Below are positions 1 to 6,920 of a stretch of 9,203 nucleotides of DNA, piece after piece. A program made the translations under genes and the position numbers. This stretch comes from an uncultured Clostridia bacterium. Lineage in GTDB: Bacteria > Bacillota > Clostridia > Oscillospirales > Oscillospiraceae. The DNA lies in the NCBI GenBank assembly GCA_945613045.1, contig CALZAG010000055.1, forward strand, positions 1 to 9,203. Reading direction: 5' to 3'. Below the pieces are notes generated by a model. It was not told where the DNA came from, made no database searches, and saw nothing but the letters and a program-made list of their open reading frames with translations. Position 1 is the stretch's first letter; each line of letters begins with the position of its first letter.

Positions 1-288
1 TAATATAATTCAACGTATTCGGTCATGCATTATATTTCAGAGCGTTCTTTTGGTGATTTTAACAACAAATTGCCACAAATCAGCCGGTTATTAGCCGGAA
101 AAACAATTATTTTCACAATCTTATACAGGACACAGAATTTTTTGACATAACAAAAACTTGAAATAATCTACATATATTTCTATGCAAATTCGGAAAATGT
201 GAAATTTTATGGATTTATTGGCCGAAGTCTATTGCTTTTTTTTAAAAAATGGGCTAATATAGAAAAAAAGGAAAATGGAGTTTATTGT
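1..288. other. AT-rich upstream region, no gene seen
   Basis: I find no convincing coding sequence here. The DeoR reading frame stays open upstream to an ATG at 199, but that extension is AT-rich, lacks family similarity, and the ATG at 289 has a good Shine-Dalgarno. The region holds two AGCCGG copies in direct orientation (82-87 and 93-98, 11 bp apart), a perfect TTGACA hexamer at 142-147, and a T8A6 tract (236-249) likely to bend DNA. It is best read as the promoter and operator zone of the DeoR-family gene. Part of it may belong to a gene beyond the left edge. Confidence 0.6.
142..169 (+). promoter_or_regulatory. Candidate sigma-A promoter for the DeoR-family gene
   Basis: A perfect -35 hexamer TTGACA (142-147) is followed after 16 bp by a weak -10 TAATCT (164-169). 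A second candidate lies closer to the gene: TTGCTT (233-238), a 16-bp spacer running through the T/A tract, and TAATAT (255-260). Which one is used cannot be decided from sequence. The first has the better -35 and the second the better -10. Confidence 0.4.
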
Positions 289-1056
289 ATGTTATCTGTA
301 GACAGAGCAAACAACATTAAGCAAATACTCTCCAAGCAGAACAGCGTTACCGTATCGGAGCTTAGCCTTATGTTCGGCGTCAGCGGGGAGACCATACGCC
401 GGGATCTGCAGAAGCTCAGCTCCGAGGATCCTATGATCGTCCGTGTTCACGGCGGAGCGTACCGCCTGACGCCCGACGGCGATCCCCCTTATAATTTCCG
501 CCAGAGCTCAAGGATAGAGGAAAAGAAACGAATAGCGGCAAAATGCTTTGAGAAGATCAGTGACGGAGATTTCCTGTTCCTTGACAGCAGCACCACGACG
601 CTTTATCTTTCGAAGCTTATCGCGGCCTCCGGCTATAATCTCACTGTTATAACCAACAGTTTGGGCGTTCTCAACGAGCTGTGCTCAAGAGAAAGCATCC
701 GGATGATCGCTCTGGGCGGCAAATACACCGACAAGTCTCATTCCTTTGTCGGAGGCAACACCCTTTCAGAGCTGTCGGGACTGTTCGCGGGTAAGGCCTT
801 CGTGAGCTGCTCCGGGCTTGATATGACTTTCGGGCTGACCCACAACAACGAGGAGGAAGCCGCTATAAGAAAAGCCATGCTCATGAACTCGAAGGAGCGC
901 TATATGCTTATCGACTCGAACAAGTTCGGTCGCTGCAAGACCCACGGCATAATACCCATGGACAATGTCGACGCCGTTTTCACCGATTCCCTTCCCGACG
1001 ACCGCTGGCTGAACTTCTTCGCAAAGTACGGAGTTGAGCTGCACATCTGCGAATAG
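289..1056 (+). CDS. DeoR-family transcriptional repressor (255 aa)
   Basis: This is a DNA-binding regulator of the DeoR/GlpR type; members usually repress sugar or polyol catabolic operons and are released by a phosphorylated sugar. Residues about 5-58 form the DeoR winged HTH (VTVSELSLMFGVSGETIRRDL, then the RVHGGA wing). Residues about 75-230 are the DeoRC sensor domain, with the sugar-phosphate-binding LDSSTTT loop near residue 100, TNS near 122, a GG pair near 143 and a D-x-x-KFG motif near 209-214. The 255-residue length is typical. I chose the ATG at 289 because GGAG lies at 277-280, eight bases upstream, and the family N-terminus (MLSVDRANNIKQIL) begins there. No sugar genes lie in the window, so its target and inducer are unknown; they may be beyond the left edge. 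It ends at a hairpin terminator facing the minus-strand operon. Confidence 0.92.
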   Translation: MLSVDRANNIKQILSKQNSVTVSELSLMFGVSGETIRRDLQKLSSEDPMIVRVHGGAYRLTPDGDPPYNFRQSSRIEEKKRIAAKCFEKISDGDFLFLDSSTTTLYLSKLIAASGYNLTVITNSLGVLNELCSRESIRMIALGGKYTDKSHSFVGGNTLSELSGLFAGKAFVSCSGLDMTFGLTHNNEEEAAIRKAMLMNSKERYMLIDSNKFGRCKTHGIIPMDNVDAVFTDSLPDDRWLNFFAKYGVELHICE

Positions 1057-1113
1057 CCCTTCGTGGCGGCCGGAGGAAGCCCTTCCGCATTTTATACGCA
1101 AAGCCAAAAAGAT

Positions 1114-1146
1114 TGACCGATGCCTCAGCATCGGTCATTTTCTTTT
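1114..1146. terminator. Bidirectional intrinsic terminator between convergent genes
   Basis: A perfect 10-bp stem (TGACCGATGC at 1114-1123, GCATCGGTCA at 1128-1137) with a CTCA loop is followed on the plus strand by TTTTCTTTT and preceded by AAAAAGA. The A tract gives a T run when read on the minus strand. It can end both the DeoR-family transcript and the sigma/membrane-protein operon, whose last stop codon (1145-1147) lies directly against it. Confidence 0.85.
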
Positions 1147-2665
1147 ATTCAGGCATCTCCGCATCTTCATCGTCCGGGAAAAACTGCAGGGCGTCCTGGA
1201 TAAGAATGAAGCTTCCGTCGAGATCCCAGCTTCCGCTTTTTCTGTACTCATCAGCCGTCACGGCGGGATACAGAAACCAGCTTCGCTGATGCGTGTAGTT
1301 TATCCACGAATTTATCATCCAGCCGTCCTGAAGCTTCACCATATCATACGTCACATAGCCGCGGCAGCTCTCCCCGCCGCGCGGGAGCGAGAAAGCGGCG
1401 AAAACATCCGTTACGGTCTCCGTGCCCCAGAACACGCTGTCGTAGTCATAGGTCTCGCTGCCCAGCGAATAGTACGGCGCTGTAAGCGTCCGCCCGTCCG
1501 TTTCGCACAAAAGCCTGCCGCTTACGTCTCCGACAGCGGACCAGCCCTCCTGACGCTGTAGGTGGTAGGCCGGCCAGAGCTGCAGGGATTCCGTTCCGCA
1601 GGCCCCTGGATCGTTCAGCCACCTGAAGTGGTGGAAGATCTTCCACCGCCCGCCGTCGAGCTCCACTGCGACACCCGTAATGCGCAGGTTATCGTCGTAG
1701 ACCGTTTCATTATAGATCACGCCGTCCTTTACTCTCTCGACCACGCGGCCTTCGTCAGCCGAATAGAAATTTGTCTCGACGAACACCCGCGAAGCGCCCT
1801 CGCAGGCTTTTATGTCCTCGTCTGTCAGGTCGTTCAGGATATCCCCGGGGAAGCCGAGGCCGCTCAGCTCGGCTTTTATCTCCGCCGTCCCGGCGTCGCC
1901 GGAGATCTCCACCGGCTGCCATTGCATCGGATAACTGTTAAAGAACAGTCTGCCGCATACTATCCCCGCGGCCACGGCCGCAAGCAGGGCGATGACCAGC
2001 GTCCGGTCGGATACGCGCACGGCGGCGGGGCAAATCGCATATCCCGCCTCGTCCAGCTCCCTCGAGAGCTTAAGCAGGCTGCGTATGATGAGCACATAGG
2101 CAAAAATCAGGGCGATGAGGATTATCCAGCCGGTATACTGCGCCGCGGCGAGCAGGCACACGAGCGCGTACCAGACTATCATTGCCGCAGCGCCGCCCGC
2201 GTGGGCGGGGAGCCCCGCCTTTATCTGAACGGCTCTGAAGCCCTTCCAAAGTAAGAAGAGCATAAGAAACACCATCGCCACATTCAGCGCAATAAAAACA
2301 TCCGACAGCCGGGAAGCGTACACGGTTTCCTGATATATGGTCGCATTCAGGATAAGCGACGCAAATATACATACCGTACGGACGGAGGTTATAATCCAGC
2401 AGCCCTTAAACCAGCCGTTTTCACCGCGCAGAGCCCTGAAGCCGAGCAGCATCATGATCACGCCCACGGCGGGCAGAATATAGTTCAGCCCGAGGAAGTT
2501 CAGCGTTATCGTCGTCAGCGCAAGTCCTGCCAGGCTTCGGTTCATGGCCTTTCGCCACGGCGTGACTTCCATAACTATATCGTCGGGGGGAAGCTCGGGA
2601 ATGCTGTTTTTGAGAGCGAGATCCAGCTCCGCGTCCTTCATGAGCTCCCAATCGCGCTCACTCAT
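1145..2665 (-). CDS. Multi-pass membrane protein paired with ECF sigma factor; candidate anti-sigma/sensor (506 aa)
   Basis: I do not recognise a named family. A short acidic N-terminus (residues 1-35) with a PPDDI..EVTPWRKAMNR stretch looks cytoplasmic. About seven hydrophobic segments follow, near residues 43-59, 61-78, 91-110, 122-142, 158-176, 178-197 and 221-242, and then a soluble C-terminal region of about 260 residues rich in Trp, Tyr and Asp. With seven helices and a cytoplasmic N-terminus, the C-terminal part would be outside the cell. The start is taken as the ATG at 2665, with GGAGG eight bases upstream; a GTG three codons earlier sits directly on that GGAGG. The start overlaps the sigma factor stop by 8 bp (ATGAGTGA), implying translational coupling. 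By analogy with other ECF operons, the second gene is inferred to be a membrane anti-sigma factor, with the N-terminal tail holding the sigma factor and the outer domain sensing a signal. No ZAS zinc motif (HxxxCxxC) is visible. Confidence 0.75.
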   Translation of the reverse strand: MSERDWELMKDAELDLALKNSIPELPPDDIVMEVTPWRKAMNRSLAGLALTTITLNFLGLNYILPAVGVIMMLLGFRALRGENGWFKGCWIITSVRTVCIFASLILNATIYQETVYASRLSDVFIALNVAMVFLMLFLLWKGFRAVQIKAGLPAHAGGAAAMIVWYALVCLLAAAQYTGWIILIALIFAYVLIIRSLLKLSRELDEAGYAICPAAVRVSDRTLVIALLAAVAAGIVCGRLFFNSYPMQWQPVEISGDAGTAEIKAELSGLGFPGDILNDLTDEDIKACEGASRVFVETNFYSADEGRVVERVKDGVIYNETVYDDNLRITGVAVELDGGRWKIFHHFRWLNDPGACGTESLQLWPAYHLQRQEGWSAVGDVSGRLLCETDGRTLTAPYYSLGSETYDYDSVFWGTETVTDVFAAFSLPRGGESCRGYVTYDMVKLQDGWMINSWINYTHQRSWFLYPAVTADEYRKSGSWDLDGSFILIQDALQFFPDDEDAEMPE

Positions 2666-3200
2666 GCTCCTCACCTCCCAGCGTTTTTCTGAGCCGCTTT
2701 TTCAGGCGGTACAGCCTGCCCTCCACGGCCCGCTCGGTCATGCCGAGCTCTGACGCTATCTGCGCCGTGGACTGCAGATAATAATATTTTCTGTAAAAAA
2801 GAGCCCTATCCTGCACGGGGAGCCTGCCAAGTGCCTCCCTGACGGCGTCCTCACGCTCTTTTTTCACGATAAGCTCCTCCGGAGTCGGCTCCGACGAGGG
2901 CGCCTCGTTCGGAACATCCTCCGACGGGACAACGCACTTGTTTTTCCGCACCTTGTCGAGAGCCGCGTTGCGCGTCAGCGCGGTCAGCCACGCGTTCCAG
3001 CTCCCGCGGGACGGGTCGAACTGCTCTATCTTGTCCCAGACGCGCATCGCCGCCTCGGAAACGCATTCCTCCCTGTCCTGCTCGTTCTGCAGGATAGGCG
3101 CGATGATATAGCGCATAAGGGGAGCATAGTGCCGCAGGAGAAGCGCGGCACCCTTCTCGTCACGCCGCTTTATCAGCCCGATCAGCTCTGATTCATGCAC
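2658..3200 (-). CDS. ECF-type RNA polymerase sigma factor (sigma-70 family, 180 aa)
   Basis: This is an alternative sigma factor directing RNA polymerase to a small regulon, usually in response to an envelope or extracellular signal. Region 2 spans about residues 14-88, including ECVSEAAMRVWDKIEQFDP and GSWNAWLTALTRNAALDKVRK (-10 recognition and core binding). A variable acidic, Pro-rich linker covers about 90-112. Region 4 spans about 118-173 with a clear HTH (STAQIASELGMTERAVEGRLYRLKKRL) for -35 recognition. The length is normal for group 4 sigma factors. The start is a GTG at 3200 preceded by GAGGTG at optimal spacing; the ATG at 3196 is out of frame. Its 3' end overlaps the membrane protein gene, the usual sigma/anti-sigma arrangement. 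The upstream gap to the LysR-family gene is only 63 bp, with no obvious terminator, so some read-through from that gene is possible. Confidence 0.93.
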   Translation of the reverse strand: MHESELIGLIKRRDEKGAALLLRHYAPLMRYIIAPILQNEQDREECVSEAAMRVWDKIEQFDPSRGSWNAWLTALTRNAALDKVRKNKCVVPSEDVPNEAPSSEPTPEELIVKKEREDAVREALGRLPVQDRALFYRKYYYLQSTAQIASELGMTERAVEGRLYRLKKRLRKTLGGEEHE

Positions 3201-3263
3201 CTTATCACCTCATTTTCGACTTCTGTTGTATAATACGCGGCATTTCCCGAAATCCCACGCGCA
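3201..3263 (-). promoter_or_regulatory. Short gap upstream of the sigma factor with promoter-like and dyad sequence
   Basis: Read on the minus strand, a TATTAT hexamer (plus-strand 3230-3235) sits inside the perfect palindrome GTATAATAC, about 30 bases before the GTG start. No good -35 TTGACA-like hexamer lies at the right distance. A small inverted repeat, ATTTC-CC-GAAAT (3242-3253), lies where a -35 element or a regulator site could be. The sigma factor may read its own promoter here, but I cannot match a known ECF consensus. Confidence 0.3.
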
Positions 3264-4133
3264 TCAGTGCTCTGTCACCCACTTTATAATGTAATCGGCG
3301 AATTTTCGGGTGGCGGGACTTGCCTTGCTGGTCTCGGGTATGGCAAGACCGATGATGCGCTTCGACGGCGGCACGAGCTCCTTTATCTCGACATTGTCGT
3401 GTCTGCCCTTGAGCAGCAGCTCCGGCATGATGGAAATGCCAAGCCCCTGCTCGACCATGGCTATGATGGCGTAGTCGTCCTTGGTCGAGAAGCGGATGTT
3501 GGGCTTTATCCCCGCGGCCGACAGGGCCTTGTTCGCGTCGTGGTTCGAGGTCTCGAGCAGCGTGATGAAGGCCTCGGTCTCGCACTCGACGAGCGGGAAC
3601 TTCGGGTAGGAGGCAAACTTATGGTCCTTCGGCAGGATGGCCAGCAGCCTGTCCTCCATGAGCGGCACGCACTCGCAGCTTAAGCCCGCCGGAACGTGCA
3701 CGAAGCCGAGATCCACGCTGCCCTCCATTATCCACTGTTCAACGTCGTGATAGTCGCCGTTTAAAAGCTTTATATCCACGTTTGGGTAGTCCCTTTGGAA
3801 CTCCTTGATGACGCCCGGCAGCCAGTGGACGGCAACGGAGGTGAAGGCGCCGATGCGCACGGTACCGAAGTCAAGGCCGCGTATGGCGGACACGGTCTGC
3901 TTGAGCTGCTCCTCATAGTTGAGCATACCCCTTATCGACGGCATGATCCTCTCGCCGTCGGCAGTCAGATGCACCCCCGCGCGCGAGCGCGTGAGCACCG
4001 CGAAGCCGAACTCCTTTTCCAGACCGTTTATAGCGTGGCTTACCGCCGACTGGGTACAGCCGAGCGCCTCCGCCGCCCTCGTCAGGCTGCCGAGCTCCAC
4101 CACCTTTGCCAGCGTTTCGTATTTCGATATCAT
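3264..4133 (-). CDS. LysR-family transcriptional regulator (289 aa)
   Basis: This is a LysR-type DNA-binding regulator, usually tetrameric, responding to a small metabolite. Residues about 4-63 form the winged HTH with the hallmark LTRAAEALGCTQSAVSHAINGLEKEFGFAVLTRSRAGVHLTADG. Residues about 90-289 are the periplasmic-binding-protein-like effector domain, containing VRIGAF, a D-x-G-F strand near residue 136, and the late signature IAMVEQGLGISIMPELLL. The length is standard. The start codon at 4133 is preceded by AGGAGG. The gene is transcribed away from the PutP-type symporter. LysR regulators often control the divergent neighbour and themselves, so regulation of this transporter in response to an amino acid is the natural inference. 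A T-N11-A dyad lies in the shared region. The ligand cannot be read from sequence. Confidence 0.93.
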   Translation of the reverse strand: MISKYETLAKVVELGSLTRAAEALGCTQSAVSHAINGLEKEFGFAVLTRSRAGVHLTADGERIMPSIRGMLNYEEQLKQTVSAIRGLDFGTVRIGAFTSVAVHWLPGVIKEFQRDYPNVDIKLLNGDYHDVEQWIMEGSVDLGFVHVPAGLSCECVPLMEDRLLAILPKDHKFASYPKFPLVECETEAFITLLETSNHDANKALSAAGIKPNIRFSTKDDYAIIAMVEQGLGISIMPELLLKGRHDNVEIKELVPPSKRIIGLAIPETSKASPATRKFADYIIKWVTEH

Positions 4134-4159
4134 CCCTGCGCCCCTCCTTTTCGGTATAT

Positions 4160-4193
4160 ATGAAAATTATTCATGTTAATATGAAATATATTA
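4160..4193. promoter_or_regulatory. Putative LysR operator: T-N11-A dyad plus adjacent AT-rich dyad
   Basis: ATGAA-AATTA-TTCAT (4160-4174) is a perfect inverted repeat containing the LysR-type T-N11-A pattern (T at 4161, A at 4173). Immediately beside it, TAATAT-GAAAT-ATATTA (4177-4193) is a second perfect dyad, centred 18 bp away. They lie 27-60 bp upstream of the LysR start codon, inside or next to its predicted promoter, which suggests autoregulation. Control of the divergent symporter from the same sites is possible. Assignment to this LysR protein is inferred from position and symmetry. Confidence 0.5.
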
Positions 4194-4202
4194 GGGTTAA
4201 TA

Positions 4203-4232
4203 ATAATATACACGATTTTTCTTAAATTTCAA
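4203..4232 (-). promoter_or_regulatory. Candidate sigma-A promoter of the LysR-family gene
   Basis: On the minus strand, TTGAAA (plus-strand 4227-4232) and TATTAT (4203-4208) are separated by 18 bp, each matching five of six consensus positions. Transcription would start near 4196 and run through the T-N11-A dyad before the coding region. Confidence 0.45.
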
Positions 4233-4252
4233 GCAAAAAGGCTGTTTTTTGC
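4233..4252. repeat. Inverted repeat GCAAAAA / TTTTTGC upstream of the putP promoter
   Basis: GCAAAAA (4233-4239) and TTTTTGC (4246-4252) form a 7-bp dyad with a 6-bp spacer ending just before the putP -35 hexamer. That is a typical place for an activator site, and the weak -35 fits activator dependence. It lacks the T-N11-A spacing, so I do not assign it to a protein. Confidence 0.35.
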
Positions 4253-4254
4253 CC

Positions 4255-4283
4255 TTGCGGCGGCGGTTTTTCGCCTTTATAAT
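4255..4283 (+). promoter_or_regulatory. Candidate sigma-A promoter of the PutP-type symporter gene
   Basis: A perfect -10 TATAAT (4278-4283) lies 17 bp downstream of TTGCGG (4255-4260), which matches only the TTG of the -35 consensus. The start point would be near 4290, giving a leader of about 34 bases with the ribosome site AGGAG at 4311-4315. A strong -10 with a poor -35 is what an activator-dependent promoter looks like. Confidence 0.6.
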
Positions 4284-4323
4284 TCATCTTGTTTTAAATG
4301 AGAGAAGAAGAGGAGAAACTATT

Positions 4324-5850
4324 ATGAGTTCAACAACCATCATGCTGATAGCGATCGGAGTTTACCTTATAGGTATGCTGACGATCGGCGTTGTCTATTC
4401 CAGGGGTCAGACCAACTCCAGCGAGTTCTATCTTGGCGGAAGAAAGCTGGGTCCCTATGTCACCGCTCTGAGCACCGAGGCCTCCGACATGAGCGCATGG
4501 CTGCTCATGGGCGTCCCCGGCCTTGCCTTTTTCTGCGGCATCGCCGAGGCGAGCTGGACCGCCATCGGCCTTGCTCTGGGTACATATCTCAACTGGCTGT
4601 TCGTCGCAAAGCGCCTGCGCCGCTACTCGGTCAAGGTCAATGCTCTGACCATTCCCGATTTCGTATCCAAGCGCTTTCATGACAACACCAAGATAATAGA
4701 GACCATCGGCGCGATACTTATCATCGTCTTCTATGTGCCCTACACCGCCTCCGGCTTTGCCGCCTGCGGCAAGCTTTTCGGCACTCTGTTCGGCGCAAGC
4801 TATGTTCCCGCGATGCTCATAAGCGCCATCGTCATCGTGGCCTACACCACCTGCGGCGGCTTCAAGGCGGCCTCCGTCACCAGCTTCATCCAGAGCCTTA
4901 TCATGATCTTCGCCCTCGTCGTCGTTATGATATTCGGCGTCAGCGCGGCCGGCGGCTGGGACAGCGTCTTCGCCAACGCCAGGGAGATCCCCGGCTATCT
5001 GAGCCTGACCGCCAGCACCAACATACAGAGCGCCGAGGCCACAAGCTACAGCACGCTCACCGTCTTCTCCCTGCTGGCATGGGCGCTGGGCTATTTCGGA
5101 ATGCCCCACGTTCTTATCCACTTCATGGCAGCCGAGGATGAAAACAAGATCAAGGTCAGCCGCCGCGTGGGCACCGCATGGGTCGTCATCTCCCTTGCCG
5201 TCGCGGTCCTCATCGGTATCATCGGCTTTGCAATGGCAAGTAACGGCTCGATCAAGATGTTCGACTCCAGCTCCTCCGCCGAGTCGCTCATTGTCAGCAT
5301 AGCGTCTCTGCTGGGCAGCAAGGGCGTGCTGCTGGCCATACTCGCCGGCGTAATCCTGGCAGGCATCCTGTCGGCAACCATGTCCACCGCCGACGTTCAG
5401 CTTCTTGCCGCCGCCTCCGGCATTGCCCACAACATCATAAACGACGTGCTCGGCATAAAGCTCAGCGAGAAAAAGAGCATAATCGTCGCCCGCGTCACCG
5501 TTATCTGCGTGGCTGTTCTGGGCTTCCTGTTCGCGCTCGACCCCAACAGCTCCGTTTTCCGCATCGTCTCCTTCGCATGGGCGGGCTTCGGCGCGACCTT
5601 CGGCCCCGTAATGCTCTTCGGCCTGTTCTGGAAGCGCTGCAACAAGTGGGGCGCCATCGCCGGTATGGTCTCCGGCGCAGCAATGGTGTTCATCTGGAAG
5701 TACGCCATCGCTCCCATGGGCGGCGTGCTCGCAATATACGAGCTGCTTCCCGCGTTCGTTATCTCCTGCGTGTTCATCGTCGCCGTTTCCCTGCTGACCA
5801 AGGCTCCCGAGGCGGAGATAGTCGCCGAGTTCGAGTCCGTCGGCAAGTAA
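4324..5850 (+). CDS. putP: Sodium/proline symporter, PutP type (508 aa)
   Basis: This is a member of the sodium:solute symporter family (LeuT fold, about 13 membrane helices) importing proline with Na+. Identity rests on close motif agreement with the PutP branch: FYLGGRKLGPYVTALSTEASDM then SAWLLMGVPG, with Asp55 at the position of the E. coli Na+-binding Asp55; LGYFGMPHVLIHFMAA near the middle; MSTADVQLL with Ser354-Thr355 at the second Na+-site pair; and FAWAGFGATFGPVMLFGLFWKR near residue 420. The length fits (E. coli PutP is 502). I start it at the ATG at 4324, with AGGAG eight bases upstream, not at an in-frame ATG 25 codons earlier that precedes the predicted promoter. It is divergent from a LysR-family regulator and monocistronic up to the terminator at 5872. 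Proline could serve as osmoprotectant, nutrient or Stickland substrate; no proline catabolic genes are in the window. A related substrate cannot be excluded. Confidence 0.93.
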   Translation: MSSTTIMLIAIGVYLIGMLTIGVVYSRGQTNSSEFYLGGRKLGPYVTALSTEASDMSAWLLMGVPGLAFFCGIAEASWTAIGLALGTYLNWLFVAKRLRRYSVKVNALTIPDFVSKRFHDNTKIIETIGAILIIVFYVPYTASGFAACGKLFGTLFGASYVPAMLISAIVIVAYTTCGGFKAASVTSFIQSLIMIFALVVVMIFGVSAAGGWDSVFANAREIPGYLSLTASTNIQSAEATSYSTLTVFSLLAWALGYFGMPHVLIHFMAAEDENKIKVSRRVGTAWVVISLAVAVLIGIIGFAMASNGSIKMFDSSSSAESLIVSIASLLGSKGVLLAILAGVILAGILSATMSTADVQLLAAASGIAHNIINDVLGIKLSEKKSIIVARVTVICVAVLGFLFALDPNSSVFRIVSFAWAGFGATFGPVMLFGLFWKRCNKWGAIAGMVSGAAMVFIWKYAIAPMGGVLAIYELLPAFVISCVFIVAVSLLTKAPEAEIVAEFESVGK

Positions 5851-5871
5851 GCATAAATCTAATAAACGCTG

Positions 5872-5901
5872 AAAAGGCAGAGGTGAAGCCTCTGCCTTTT
5901 T
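5872..5901. terminator. Bidirectional intrinsic terminator after putP and the aspartokinase gene
   Basis: A 12-bp perfect stem (AAAAGGCAGAGG at 5872-5883, CCTCTGCCTTTT at 5889-5900) with a TGAAG loop sits between two convergent stop codons. It has T residues on both strands after the stem, so it can serve putP on the plus strand and the aspartokinase on the minus strand. Confidence 0.88.
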
Positions 5902-5914
5902 CATATTGCCGGCA

Positions 5915-6874
5915 TTACGAGGGGAAGAAGTGACCGTGGATGAGCTCCATCGCGGGCAGGACGAGCTCCGGCTCGACCGTGAGGGCGCATACTCCCTCGC
6001 CGGTCTCGGCCGACAGCGTCAGGATATCGCTCTGGCTCAGCAACGCTATCGACTCGGCAAGCGTGCCGCGGCTTACCGCCCTGCCGACGATGCTTATCTT
6101 ATTCAGCCTTTTATCTCGGGTGACTCCGCAGATATCGGGTCTTTCGTCAAGATGCGTCATGAGCGTTCCGGGCGATCTGACATAGCTTGACAGCAGCCAC
6201 ACCTCCACTTCGTTTTTTATCGCCGCCGCCACGCTTCGGGAATGAAGTACCTGAGATCCTCCCAGCGCCAGCCGAATCATATCCTCATAGTCTATCACAT
6301 CCATTTTTCTGGCCCCCGCAATGAGCCTGGGGTCGGCTGTGTAGATGCCGTCAACGTCGGAGTATATCTCACAGCGGTCGGCTCCGAGCGCCGCCGCGAG
6401 CGCCACCGCCGTCGTGTCCGATCCGCCGCGGCCAAGCGTCGTTATATCGTCGTTCTCGCTGACGCCCTGAAAGCCCGCGACGAGGACTATCTTCCCCGCT
6501 CCGAGCTCCCGCATGATGCGGCCGGTGTTTATGTTTGTTATCCTCGCCTCTCCGTGGTTTGCGTCGGTGTGTATGCCCGCCTGCCGTCCGGACAGCGATA
6601 CGCAGTCGAGGCCCATCTGTGAAAGCTGCATCGCCATGAGCGCAGCCGAGCTCAGCTCTCCGGTGCACAAAAGCGCGTCAAGCTCTCTCCTTGGGGGCTC
6701 AACGCTTATCTCCGCGGCGTCGCTTATCAGCTCATCCGTCGTGTTTCCCCGCGCCGAGAGCACAACGACCACGGCTCTGCCCTCCCCGGCGCAGGCGGCT
6801 ATTATTCCGGCGGCTCTTTTAATTTTTTCGGCATCCGCCACCGAGCTGCCGCCGAATTTCTGAACAGTCAACAT
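5915..6874 (-). CDS. Aspartokinase, short form with a single ACT-like segment (319 aa)
   Basis: Aspartate kinase phosphorylates aspartate with ATP, the first step towards lysine, threonine, methionine and diaminopimelate. The kinase fold is clear: KFGGSSV at residues 6-12, the CTGELSSA loop near 70, GFQG near 134, TTLGRGGSDTTAVALA at 145-160, and the hallmark EIYSDVDGIYTADPR at 169-183. A region like that before the ACT domains follows (LGGSQVLHSRSV, then SPGTL). Only about 70 residues remain (about 248-319), enough for one ACT domain rather than the two in typical enzymes of about 400 residues. It starts like the first ACT (ICGVTRDK) and ends like the second (LIHGHFF), as if the middle were deleted. 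No continuation exists in other frames before the terminator. The start codon at 6874 has GGTGG upstream. It lies behind an ACT-protein gene on the same strand, with an intrinsic terminator between them. Feedback control may therefore be altered or absent. Confidence 0.9.
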   Translation of the reverse strand: MLTVQKFGGSSVADAEKIKRAAGIIAACAGEGRAVVVVLSARGNTTDELISDAAEISVEPPRRELDALLCTGELSSAALMAMQLSQMGLDCVSLSGRQAGIHTDANHGEARITNINTGRIMRELGAGKIVLVAGFQGVSENDDITTLGRGGSDTTAVALAAALGADRCEIYSDVDGIYTADPRLIAGARKMDVIDYEDMIRLALGGSQVLHSRSVAAAIKNEVEVWLLSSYVRSPGTLMTHLDERPDICGVTRDKRLNKISIVGRAVSRGTLAESIALLSQSDILTLSAETGEGVCALTVEPELVLPAMELIHGHFFPS

Positions 6875-6889
6875 GGTATACCACCCAAC

Positions 6890-6920
6890 AAAAAAGAAGT
6901 AGGGTACATTACCCTACTTC
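6890..6920 (-). terminator. Intrinsic terminator or attenuator between the ACT gene and the aspartokinase gene
   Basis: A perfect 11-bp inverted repeat (GAAGTAGGGTA at 6896-6906, TACCCTACTTC at 6910-6920) with a 3-base loop is followed on the minus strand by six T residues (6890-6895). It lies 18 bp after the ACT gene stop and 15 bp before the aspartokinase start, overlapping no coding sequence. There is little room for a separate aspartokinase promoter and I see none with a good -35. The hairpin could therefore set the ratio of the two products or act as a regulated attenuator. Confidence 0.8.

Noticed and set aside
199..288. 30-residue N-terminal extension of the DeoR-family protein
   Set aside because: The extension is AT-rich, unlike the family, and overlaps a likely promoter; the ATG at 289 has a well-spaced GGAG and the canonical N-terminus.
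1034..2254. Plus-strand open frames of 175 and 230 codons
   Set aside because: Both lie opposite the membrane protein gene paired with the sigma factor, have unlikely composition and no supporting ribosome sites.
4249..4323. 25-residue N-terminal extension of PutP
   Set aside because: It would start upstream of the predicted promoter; the ATG at 4324 has AGGAG and aligns Asp55 with the E. coli numbering.
4330..5904. Long minus-strand open frame (524 codons) opposite putP
   Set aside because: Composition is dominated by Gly, Asp, Ala, His and Glu, as expected from the antisense of a GC-rich membrane protein gene; it has no family motif, and the plus strand encodes a clear PutP.
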